Shown here one piece after another: positions 1-11,299 of a DNA stretch of 64,000 bases; within the stretch, counting starts at the first letter, position 1, and each line of letters starts with the position of its first letter. Both the position numbers and the translations under genes were made by a program. Source of the stretch: Chrysopilus asiliformis (Eukaryota; Arthropoda; Insecta; Diptera; Rhagionidae). The stretch covers positions 12,163,001 through 12,227,000 of the forward strand of contig OZ035961.1 in the NCBI GenBank assembly GCA_964034945.1, written 5' to 3'. A model generated the notes under the pieces. It worked only from the letters and a program-made list of their open reading frames with translations, was not told where the DNA came from and did not search any database.

Positions 1-300
1 AAAATATCAGTACTTTCGCGAAAAATACTTGAAAAAATTCCAGTACTTTTGCAAAACTACTTGAAAAAATGCCAGTACTTTTGCAAAAGTACTTGAAAAA
101 GTATAAAAAGTACTGGTACTGCAAAACTCAAAACCAGTACAAAAAGTACTGGTATTGCAAAAAACAGTACAAAAATACAAATATTGTAAAAAACCAGTAC
201 CAGTACTTTTTGTACTGGGACTGGATCCGTGCATCGATTACAAGTACTTCAAGTACTGGTACTGCTCGTGTACTGCAGTATCAAATGTACTGAAGTATGC
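1..300. repeat. AGTACT-rich degenerate tandem repeat field
   Basis: The first 300 bases are built from short variants of 'cagtacttttgcaaaa' and 'aagtacttgaaaaa', giving many copies of the self-complementary hexamer AGTACT in both orientations. The motif thins out after about base 260. It probably continues to the left of the window. The reading frames across it (75 and 74 codons) are by-products of the repeat and are not genes. Confidence 0.75.
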
Positions 301-790
301 CCAGCTCTGGTAATAAGTGACTCCAAAAACCATCATAGTCAAAAATTTCCTGAGTATTAAATTGGAAAAAGTATTTGCCTGTTTTCTTCATAGTACCTTA
401 ACGAGTTTTCTCAAAGAAGCGGCCTGGCGGAATCGTATATTTGACCCCAGAGTCATATTTTTGACCCAGCCAGGTATATATCACACCAAATATATCTCTG
501 GCTGGCAACACTATCAAATATGATTTTATTTTTCAATTGTAATTAGTTTATGAGCGGCTAACTAACAAAATTTAATCAAAACAGAAACTGAATATTAAAA
601 GATGAACGTTTGGTGAATATTTTAGGAAGACCATAGTTGCCATATTAGCAAGGATTTTTTACTTGATTGAAAACATGATTACAACATTTGTAAAGCTTAT
701 TAAATCGTGAAACTGACGTCACTGTTGAAGATCCCCGATTTTGACTATTATCACGGTCTTGTTTTGCAATAAAACTGTACGTGCAGGAGT

Positions 791-1060
791 TTAGGCGTCG
801 TTTACACCTTACACTTTATTCCGTGTATTTTATTCTTCGACAATCCATTCATGTTGCACAACAGTTTACACTACAACACAAAATTTAAAAATGTATTACG
901 AAAACACGCTCGAACTCGTAAACCGTCCGAATAATTCAAATTTTAACAACTTTTGCTAAGTATAGCAAAAAGCGATAGATGAATAAAGTTCGCGGAACAA
1001 ACTCTGATTCAAATTCGCGGAGATATTTAAAAAAAAATGCAAGTGTTAACGGGGCCTAAG
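791..1060. mobile_element. Possible MITE with TTAGGC…GTTTACAC-like termini
   Basis: The left side reads TTAGGCGTCGTTTACAC and the right side, reverse-complemented, reads TTAGGCCCCGTTAACAC. That is an imperfect terminal inverted repeat about 270 bp apart. No convincing target-site duplication is visible. A similar terminus (GTGTAAACAGGCCC) recurs near 55613-55627. There is no coding capacity. It could be a decayed hAT-type or other TIR element. Confidence 0.35.
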
Positions 1061-4000
1061 AAGAAAATTGTTATTAAAGGAGTTAAAAAAAAATTGGAAA
1101 AGAAAAAAAGTGTTTTTTGTTTAAAAAAAAACTGTTTTAATTTACTTTCGTATTACAAAACCACATATTTTACAAATATTTTACAATATTTAAAACCATA
1201 TGTGTATTGATCAAAAATAATCCTCTGAATGAAAGTCCTAGATTGATTTACTAAATTTCCTCTATTTTTCATTAAAATCAATAACTGAAGATTATTCAAG
1301 ATCACGATTTCGTTAAGATATGCTAAATTTGTAAAGCGAACATTTTTTCCCCCATTCTCCATTCCCCGAAGGGATTTTGTTACATTCTTGAGTGGTTTGT
1401 AGTTTTTGCTCCCCTAAGCAAATATTATGTCTTAAAGCGATATCCAGTTTTTGTTTTGTTTTGTTATGTTTGGTGGCTTTTCTTCCTCACAGCTAAATAT
1501 AGCTAAATATACACTGAACGGATATCATGTTTGAATTTTTCACAAAAGCCCTGAAAAGGAGTTTTGAAACAAGAAAAAGAATGAGAGTATGAGAGAAAAA
1601 ATTGAAAAGATTTTCATTTCTTTGCCATACTCAAGAGGAAAAGATCCTTTTTAAGGATAAAACAAGGAGCTTAGTTGCGGTTTTCTTACATATTTTTCTT
1701 TACATTCAGTCGATTTTTTATTTTGAATAAACGAAAAGCGTCGAAATATATTTTAAGCTAAGAGTATTTTTTGTGTGATTATTTTTCTTTAAAGCCACTA
1801 AAGCTCCATGGGATAAAACTAAGATATGAATGAATATAATAATAATGCTACTATACAAGAGGACAATATTTCGTCTTTAACAATATCTCAAGTCAACTTA
1901 CATTAGGAAAATTATGGGCCATATTGTTGTTGTATCAACGAAGGGAAATTATTCACGCTAGTCTGTGGTGAGGAAAAGACGACAAAGTCCTAAAAGCGCT
2001 CCAAATGACAAATGAATTTCACATTATTAATGTTATAAAAGAATTTTCTATCAGTTTAAAAACATTACTAAATTCTTTAAAGATGAATTTTGTCTTTAAG
2101 GTCCATATTTTTTTTGTTGGCTACATTTTGTTTGCATTCAATTGACTCCAATGTTTGAAAAGTGTTCATTCCGCAAAAGGATTCTCATAAAGTTAAAATG
2201 CCATTAAATTCTATAGAATGGCTATTCAAAGTAATCGAGGAAAATGGTACTCACGTAATGGTTCGCAGGTGAAATTCTGTCTGAGTTCGCTCCTATGTAG
2301 TGGTAAACATTTTTACAAAAGTGCTAGAAAAGAGTTTATCGTGAGCCCTTAGGGTTGGCCTGGGGTTGGTTTTCTACACGCCAAACGATAGAAAACACTT
2401 TTTGGAAATAGTCGGACACACAACATAAATTTTTAGAGTGCGAAGTTTAAAAGTTCGGAAGCTATAAGTGAAAATGTGAACTTCGGGATTTTCGCCCATG
2501 GTGTGATTGGATTGGAACAGTAATTATGCGAGATGTTTTTTTTTCGTATTTTCACACCGATTTTTATATTTTTTATTAAAATTTGGTGAAATTTATTTAG
2601 TCCCCAATTTTTACCTCCTTTTTTTTATTAAAAAATCACAAAATTTTAACCAAATTTCATTAAGAGGTTTGCGATAGAATTTATAAAATCCGCAGATATT
2701 CTAGGCATGATAAGAAAAATGTGATTCTGCTAATAAAAAGAAAGCTTGAAAAATATAGATATAACTACAAATTTTGGGTTTCTCCACGACCAATCTTTAA
2801 GTTTCTTCAGAGTATCGCTCTTCGCAATTACGTCTTTTATCACAGCCTACTTTGCGATTTAATATTTTTTTATAGGTAATATTTCACAGGATTTTAGCAA
2901 AAATTGATATTCTCTTTAAAGGAAAACATTATAAAACACACAAACAGTCAGGTCACCGGCTTATCAGGGGTTAATTTTGCCCAAAGCGAATTTAAAAATT
3001 CGTGTCCGATAAATGTTTTCCCGGTGAACATTTGAAGACTTTTTATGTGATTTACCGCACCACTTTTGTAGAATTTTTTCAATGGGCTGACATTTCCCTT
3101 GAAAAACTTGCGTCCTGGAAAGGACATTTTTTTCCATCTATATTGCTTCTGAGTAACATGTTATGAAATTGCTAAATCGAATATTGTGCAAATACCTTTT
3201 TATAAAAACGATTTTCATTCGGTTTTAATTTTGTTCGACCCACACAACTTTTATGGGCATATTTTTTGACAGCATTTACGTTTGTAAGCCGGGGAACACG
3301 TCATTTAACCCTTTTCAAATGATATAAAGGTCAAATGTTGGAAAGAAAATATAAAAATCATGACAACTGCAATTCATTTATCAGCTAAACACAGCATAAC
3401 TTTCCATTCAACCAAATCAAATGGAAATTAACAGTCCAAACAGAAGACCCTTTTATCTGGCCCTTTTAATCTAATGTCTTCAGACGTTTTCAGGTGAATT
3501 AAAGTCACACATGTACAATATGTACGTCCCACGCAGCAGCAAATATTGAATCCTTTTCCATAGACGCAGACGATTGGATCTGCAATTGTATTGGGTTCAT
3601 CTATATATCGTACCTTCCGTCATAAGGACAAAACAAACGTGATATAAAGATTGCTTAAAAGGATGAAAAAAAAGCTCCATTCAATGTACTCAATTGCCAT
3701 TTTGTCGGATCGAAATAACGCAAGCAATTTCATCTGGAAATCAAAATCCTCTAGCACGATACATTTCCGAATCCGATGGTAGAATTATTTATGAAGCCCG
3801 AAAAATATAATTCACGGGACAGTTTTTTATTTATTTTATTGATGCCTGCCTGGAATGGAATTGAATGGAATATAGCTACATATATTCAGAGAAAAAAAAA
3901 CGACAATGATGGTGTACCTATGCTGTTGTGAGGAGGACGAGTTACGAGAAAATATCATTGAACCAAATCACTGACCCATTACTTTCCATTTTGATTCCTT

Positions 4001-6778
4001 TTAGATGGTGTTTGCTTCAATTTCCAATGAATGGAGTCTGGAACACCTGCCAAGTTATACATAATTTTTTCCCAGATATATTTGCAACGAAAAAAAACCT
4101 TACAAATGTATGGAAGTAATGTTCTGTCTTGCTGTGTAGCCTTCATTTAGGTTGTTGTGTTTTGCAAGCATATATGTATATTGCTGCAAGTGACTGAATT
4201 CTGGGTGTTTTTTATGGCATAAAATAGGAGACCTTCTCGCCTACCCTTTAAATAAGTATTGAAAAATGTGGTCCGGTGAAACGAGACCTTCGTTTGTTGC
4301 AGGAATGTCCTGTTTATACCGATTACCAGTTCCATTCGCCCAAATCAACTCCCCCATCGATATGAACGTATAAACAAGCATAAAAGGTGAATATTTGCCG
4401 CTCGAAATGATTTTCCTGTTTGGGGGCCGGTGGATTTTCCCTCGCCTGCAGAGGAATTCTTATCGTACAATGTGTGCCATAAAAATCAAACTGAAATTTA
4501 TGACAAGAACAATGAAAGCGTATACAACAGCAGCAAACCAACCAGGAGCATAAAGCGTCGACAGCAAAATTCGATTTCTGGGGTGCTTATCGAAACGAGG
4601 GAACAACAGAAGAACAAAAAAAAACTGAAAGAAAAGTACTGGTATTTTAAGCTTTAGGGTCGGGATCACTTTCGATATTTGTATCTATCCTGGATACACT
4701 CGTATATATGAATCTGTGCTGGTCCATTCGCTGAATGTGTCCTTAGGTCGTCCTAGCCTATACGATTCACTGGTGAAGCAACAACGAACTGGGCGGAATA
4801 TCCAATTTTCGTGCCACAGATAACGATGATCCTCTAAGTCTGAAAAGTATTTTCTAACAAACCCCATAGTCACCGAAAAAGGGTTATTTATTTTTCATCA
4901 AATTTTTACGGTCTACTGGATAATGGTGGCCAATTAAATGTTTCTCTTTTTTAGCTGATACTAAAGCGGGTTATTTCATTTTGCGCAAATTGATTTTTAA
5001 ATTTTCAACGGACACTGATTCGGTCTTTTGTGATATTTGAATTTATGTTTGCATAAAAGGTGTGTTAATGAACACAGATTTTGTGTTTTTGAACACATCA
5101 GACTTTTTTTTTAAATCATTTTTTAACCTTTTTTGTTTCAAAATGTTTAACAATAGTTTCCACCGATTTATCAAAAAATTGCTTAAAAGCAAGATAGAAT
5201 TTGATACGCAAAAACTTTAAACGCTTAATAAAGAATTATTTTTTAAAAAAAGGATATTGTGATAAAACGATATGTATTTTCGTTAACTTTGAATTCAAAT
5301 ACGATTTCTAGTCAAAATCACTAAAAACATTTGATATAATACTGATTTTATCAACATTTCACCATGACATGTGTTTAATAATTAAAGGTTTACAAAATTC
5401 TATAACAATTTAGCTTTAGTTCAGTTCTACGCTTAAATGCGGTTTTCGTATCCTTCGCTTGGGAGTCCTATTCTACGAATATGAATTTTGTATAAATTAC
5501 TTTTTTCTTGATCTCGATGCAAGGGCTTGAGATGGCCAACCGCAAAATATTCCAGGACACACCTGAACAAATAATTTGCTGGTTTAACCGAAAATAGTTG
5601 TTAAAATTCCAACTTTGGGGATACCCTCAGATCCCAGACTGGGCATGATTTTTGGGAGGATGGTCTGTATTTTTTTTCCTTCATTTTACTGATGTTGGAT
5701 GTTGTGTTGGTTGGTTTCAGAATCCTGCAGGACTTCACAATACCGTAAATCACTACCGACAACTAAATTTTTGGCCTGGTTGTATAAGTCACGAAACAAA
5801 ATTAAACTGTGAATAATAAACGATCCTGCAGTATTCCCGTTCGTTCTATCATCCTTTTAGGTTATGTAACTTGACTGGATGGGGGCAACATGAATGGTTA
5901 ACTTGGTTAAACCAGAGTCGAAAAAATCGGTTTTGAGGATTTTTTTACTCGTGAATAAATTCATGAATCCTCTCGGCAAATAAGCAAAACTTGCCTGCTG
6001 TGGTAACCAGTAGCAATAAAAGTAGTTACTATAGGTGTATAAAATACAAGAGCTATACAAGAGCATACCATTTCATATCTATGCAATCATGTTATTAACT
6101 ATAGACGGGGGTACCTAGTGGAATTATGCTGATGTATATGGCATGACGTGGAGTACAAACGAGTATTTGCTGTCAGCATCAGGCTGTCTGTTGGTATAAG
6201 TATGATTGTATATTCCCCAACAATGTCATGAATTTCTAATGGAACGGGTCTGTCTACCGACTAGGACCATTTGCAGGACAGTATCCACCGAATCCTTGCT
6301 CCGGTATCCATATTTGCCATCAGTAACTTGAAACCCATCCCAAAAAATTTATTCACTCTCCAAGTTCCATATGCTGCGATTCTCCAAAGGCTGGGATGAC
6401 TAATGGGAGTAAATTTACACCTTTGCTAGAATATCATTGCTGCAATGTTATGTTGTACGTTATAAATGTTTGTTATGCGAGTTACATTGCCATAGCACTC
6501 ATTTTATGCTTGTAAGGGAATTGAACATGATAAACCATAAATATTGATTTGTCTGAAAGTAATGTCGCTTTACATTTTAATGGGATTTAGTTGATTAAAC
6601 TAGTTATGTTTTAGAAATTAGAAAAAAAGTTTTCACCATAACACCATAACAGGTAACAAAGTTTTCTTCTACAGAGGTCAGTGTGGGATAGTGTTTCAAT
6701 TGCAGTTTACGAAATTAAACTGAAGGGTGGTTTTGCGTTCATTTGTCGGTTTTTACATATCGTTCATTTGCGAAAATA

Positions 6779-6965
6779 CACTCAGAAAAATGGAGGCTAA
6801 CTCGACGACCTACATACGGCGTAATTGGACTAGGTGAAGTAGGGCATTGGGAGCTGCACGAGTTGACCTTAGATAGGTTAACTCTGACCGCTAGCTGGCT
6901 TACAGAAACCTCTGTAAGGTCAGAGTTAACCTGACTAAAAGTTGACCTGGACATTTTTCTGAGTG
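6779..6965. mobile_element. 187-bp MITE, TA-flanked, with internal hairpin
   Basis: The ends are inverted repeats CACTCAGAAAAATG and CATTTTTCTGAGTG, directly flanked by TA on both sides (6777-6778 and 6966-6967), as expected of a Tc1/mariner-type insertion. Inside, GTTAACTCTGACC and GGTCAGAGTTAAC form a second inverted repeat around a CTAGCTGGC centre, so the single strand would fold strongly. The two ~60-80 codon ORFs across it, one per strand, are shadows of this symmetry. Confidence 0.75.
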
Positions 6966-6992
6966 TAGTGGCATAATGCAAGAATGGGTCGT

Positions 6993-7269
6993 TTTGAGTT
7001 AATGATGCAGAGGTGGAATCGCGTAAGGTGATGATAGTTGATGGTGACTGTCACTCGTCTATTTTTCGGCCTTCAATAAGATTGCAACTATCAACATTTT
7101 GGCTAACATTTTCTAATAAAAAGCGACAACTACACATATACTACTGCTTTGTGTTTCTATTTTGATTAAAATTTGCAAAATGTTCGCACTGCCGAGTTCC
7201 GAAAAATTGACGGGTGACAGTCACTATAACTAGTCACCCTTCGCGATTCCACCCCAGAATAACTCAATT
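6993..7269. mobile_element. 277-bp MITE with long (~60 bp) terminal inverted repeats
   Basis: The left end (ttgagttaatgatgcagagg, then tggaatcgcg) and the reverse complement of the right end (ttgagttattctggggtgga, then atcgcg) align for about 60 bases. The match runs through GGTGACTGTCAC and on to ATTTTTCGG. No clear target duplication is visible. It lies only 28 bp from the MITE at 6779-6965, so two different families inserted side by side. No protein is encoded. Confidence 0.7.
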
Positions 7270-8097
7270 TGACTTGTTCTTTTATTTGGCAAAACGTCTT
7301 ACATAGCTTGACAAGAAACACGCTTTGTAACATCTTTGTAACATGTTTGTACTCACAGAATTTAAAACAAACGCACGCAATCTAAAACCGTGAAAAGTGC
7401 CTCCTGGAAAATGACATTTCTTTGAGTTATAACCCTGTTGTCGCAAATGAGCAATATCAAAAACGTTGATCAACAAGTACTGGAACTGCCGAGGACTAGA
7501 AAATTATCCGAAAACACAACTAAGGCCCCAATAGCTTAAGAGGTCTAAAACGGTCGTGACGCCTCAAATTTACACTTATTGGATTTTATTATTGCAATGC
7601 CCATTTTACAATCTTTTGTGTTGTTTGGGAGGCTGTTCATAAAAAACATCAAGCAAATTTTCGTCTTTTTGAATGCCTTTGAACGTTCTGCTTTCTCTTC
7701 AGTATTTTTGATTTTTTGTAACCAATTTTATTTAAAGGGTTGATATGTGGAAGAATTGCTTAATAGAGAATTAGAATTGCTTAACACTGGGCGGACCAGT
7801 TTACTGATTCTAATCCGCTATTTCAATTTTACTGAACTTACTTTACCGAGATAAAAAGTGATAGCAGGTGCTTAGATCTAATTCTCATGGCATTTGTGAG
7901 ATAGTTGCAATAATTTATGGCTTTCGCATTTGTTAGGTTTTTTCCAACAGAAGAATACACCCGAAAAACAATCGAAATGGTAGGTGAGGTAGTGGAGAAG
8001 GAAGTTATTTTTTTTTTGTTTTTTCTTCTTCATCTTTTAAGGCATGTTCCATGCCGCATATCTTGATTTTGTGAAAAGGCAGAATTCAAGGTACGAG

Positions 8098-8256
8098 AAC
8101 GGTTACATTGATTACATTGAACGGTTACATTGAACGGTTACATTGAACGGTTACATTGAACGGTTACATTGATTACATTGAACGGTTACATTGATTACAT
8201 TGAACGGTTACATTGATTACATTGAACGGTTACATTGATTACATTGAACGGTTACG
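8098..8256. repeat. Composite 13-bp / 22-bp minisatellite
   Basis: The array alternates a 13-mer (GGTTACATTGAAC) and a 22-mer in which a further 9 bases (ATTACATTG) are inserted before the AAC. The order is one 22-mer, three 13-mers, then four 22-mers, ending in a truncated GGTTACGG. The mixture fits unequal exchange between two related units. It is non-coding. Confidence 0.9.
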
Positions 8257-8607
8257 GTTGAAAATTAATTTTTTATGAAATCTAAATTTTCTTATGCGTC
8301 TTAAGTTGTAAATAGTTTAGCTGTAACAATATTGCAATTTCAACAAGTTTTTTAACAGCATTAATTACAATAATTTTTACTTTTTCGCTTAGATGTTTCC
8401 CTTTTAAAAAATCATTATTTTCCATCTACCCCAATTGTAAAAATCATTGGTCAGATCTAGTCAGCTAGACATTTATGTACTCCCCTATTTGGTTCCCTTA
8501 ATAAAACAATAATAAACAATTGGAGTAGCAACCGGCATGAATATTCTTTTGCTTCCACTCGTCTCAATGTAATATGGGATAATCATTGTCCTTTGTCCAT
8601 TCCCACA

Positions 8608-8651
8608 GTTTCTGCGACAAATCTAAACCAATGTAGATTTGTCGCAGAAAC
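8608..8651. repeat. Perfect 18-bp-arm hairpin
   Basis: GTTTCTGCGACAAATCTA (8608-8625) and its exact reverse complement (8634-8651) are separated by the 8-base loop AACCAATG. The arms are perfect and unrelated to neighbouring repeats. It could be the core of a tiny MITE or a small-RNA stem, but no flanking duplication was found. Confidence 0.7.
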
Positions 8652-10259
8652 AATATTCTGGTTGTTTATGAATTAATGAAATGGACCAAAAGTCCTACTG
8701 CTGGCTTAGTATAGAATGCTTAAACAGTGTCTTCATGGACATCACAAATAATTTTGTAGCATAGCATGAATTTCAGGACACAGACACACGAGTTAAATAA
8801 CTTCCCAAATCCAAACAGTATCTGAACAGGACTTTATGACCCAACTGGTGCCACAACAAATGCCACTGCCAATACCACCACAGAGACTTCGATTTCCCTT
8901 GTTTATCTCCCTAAAGATTTCAGTTGATGGAAATTTGTTCAGAATTGATATCACCTTAGGCTGGATATTTATCTTCAAACCAATGAGATCCTTCCTCTTT
9001 CCTACTTTAAGGATAGCAAATTATAGATAATAGGGATACGATGGCCGATGTTAGTTCTTTGCTCTTTCGCTCTTTGTAAAATATATCCTTCGGTGAAGAA
9101 AACTTATGAAATGGTCTGGAAACTCAGTATTTGGACATCTATAATTCTCAATTTGGGATGGTTGGTAGGCTCGAGTCCTTAGAACCTTTGATCACATATA
9201 TTTATATCTGTGTATAAGATTTAAGTTTTTTTTTTGTTAAGATATTTCGTCGAAATCATACAAAATATTGATTTTGATGAATATTTCTATTTATAGCGTA
9301 ATATTGGGTCCTTGAAAATGAGTGAAGAAAAACAACATTGAATGAGATACGGTCTCGCATTAAGGTCAAGTGGTTTTTATAGTCTATTGTTCCTGTCTTG
9401 ACGTATAAGTGCTTCAGAAATCTCTTAAAGGACTTCAGTACCAGTAACTACTTTTCCAGAGTTATTTCTTTTGACATAAGGCGATTGTATTCAAGGAAAT
9501 TGTGTGATAAATGTAATTGCCAATGCCACTGATGTGGCTTGATCCACCCACTCACTATTTAATATCCCCCCGTTAAGTCATTCCGCAAAAGCCCCACAAA
9601 ACATCGTCAATTTCAACTATTGTGTCCAAGTATTCGTAAACGAATAACATTAACACCCGCTGCCAGACAGGACATCCATCCATTCCACGACCCGGAGGCA
9701 AGATTACGATTTGGGTTTATCCTTTCCATTAGCAAAATGACTATAGAACTCTTTTCGGGACTTGGAACTTCATTGGTCCTTTCTTGACTTCACAGCAAAG
9801 AATCTCTCTATTGTTTTTCTCACTTAAGGCTTTTCTGTAGCTCTCACTATTTCCTTGTATTTCTTTTTGTTTTCCACCGATGAAAAACGAAGTGGCTACA
9901 GATTTATCTTTTGACCATTGCATTCATTTTTCAGCATCTTATCTTATAGTGGAAGTTTTTTTTCTTGTGTTCCTCGAGGGTCAAAAGTGGATCTGAAGTA
10001 GGTATATGTCTGATTAAAATGTTTAGATAAGTAGACAGAAAATAGTCTGGTCCAACATTAGTTTCAGTCCAGTTTAGTGTGTAGTGGATAAAGAGGATAT
10101 GTTAGATAATATTTTTATGTAGAAAGCCCCCGGGTTCACTGGCAATTTGTACCTTAATATTTTATATTCTCACATTGTTATTGTGTCTTTAAATTAACTT
10201 GCATTTAGATTATCTTGACTTCTATGTTCGACTAATTATTTGGCAGTTCTGATAGTAGT

Positions 10260-11299
10260 TGCGACCCATTGGGCTGATTTTTTGTTCCGGAGTGTTCCTG
10301 AACATAGCAAAACTGCACCACCTCCAATTCACGAACAATTTTCAAGAACATGTATTGCCATATCGTAGTCACAAACGTTTGAATGGGAAATTTTTCTCTC
10401 AGATCGGCGGAGTGTATTCAATTGTAGCTCTTATGGAAATTACATTATGGCTAAAATGATAAAAACTTGTGAAAGCAAAGTTTAAATTGTCATTTCAATA
10501 TTTTTAGTGTGATTATATTTGGTTGAACGCAAAAAGACTAAAAATAACTAAAAAATCATAAGTTTTGGTAAATATTTTATTGACATTAATCAACAAAACA
10601 TATATATTGATATGTAAAGCAACGGACATAAATATTAATTAAACCTGAGACGATTGGGATTCTCTGACGGCCAACGAATTGTTGTTTAGCGCCCACAAAA
10701 TCTGTATTAAAAAATTAATTATGGAGCATAATCAGGTAAAAATGGTGTATACTCTCTCTTTATAATCAATACATAATGAAAATCTTGGTTTAGATATTAA
10801 ATTTATTATACGAGGATGAAAGTGATGGAAATTTTGAAGCACTAGATCCAGTCCCTCGGTCTTTCGCGTTCTTATAAGCGCGGTAAAGACTTTTCCACTT
10901 CACCTCCAGATTTTTCGGCGTCGCCAGTGAAAGCTGTGAATATATAAAATGTTTAATTGTTTTTCTTTATTAATTAAATAAATTACTAACCAGTACATCT
11001 TCAGCCTCCAGATCTTGCAACATATTTTCCCAGAACCGATTTTTGCTTCTGGTTCGAAAATATTCCTCTTTTCTGTTCTTGAAATAGGAAATAAGTGCTT
11101 TCCCCTCATTGAAAGACCATTTTCGTGGCTGATTCATAATTGAAATTAAATATTTAACTGAGGACAGTTCTTCCAGTCACAGCACTATTCTACACAAATA
11201 TGACAGCTCAATTTTGAGGTTAGAAATTGTTCTTGGCATAAAAAATTTGACCCATTGAACATTTACTCCGGAGTAAAAAAAATAGCCCAATGGGTCGCA
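10260..11299. mobile_element. ~1.04-kb TIR transposon carrying a Myb/SANT-like gene
   Basis: The left end TGCGACCCATTGGGCT and right end AGCCCAATGGGTCGCA are perfect 16-bp inverted repeats. Matching CCGGAGT/ACTCCGGAG blocks lie a little further in. The interior encodes a small spliced Myb/SANT-like protein on the minus strand, the type of accessory DNA-binding protein found as the second gene of PIF/Harbinger elements. No DDE transposase is present, so it is likely non-autonomous. I could not find a clean target-site duplication, so the superfamily is inferred from the protein only. Confidence 0.7.
10790..11137 (-). CDS. Transposon-encoded Myb/SANT-like DNA-binding protein, two exons
   Basis: The gene reads on the minus strand as exon 1 (11137 down to 10991, 49 codons) and exon 2 (10933 to 10790, 47 codons plus TAA). 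They are separated by a 57-base GT…AG intron with a TTCACAG acceptor. The 96-residue product starts MNQPRKWSFNEGKALISYF and continues with NRFWENM. After the intron it has NLEVKWKSLYRAYKNAKDRG. These aromatic anchors (W, F-W, W-K-S-L) and spacing fit a trihelix Myb/SANT-like domain, as found in Harbinger-type accessory proteins and insect regulators that bind DNA in the nucleus. Family members usually continue as F-x-F-Y-x-E-x-D after KFP. Here the frame departs and stops soon after, so the 3' end may be truncated or another intron missed. The call rests on reading and splicing by eye. Confidence 0.6.

Noticed and set aside
4147..4873. Cluster of overlapping 60-75-codon ORFs on both strands
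   Set aside because: The patch is less AT-rich than its surroundings, but none shows a domain, splice pair or conservation visible here.
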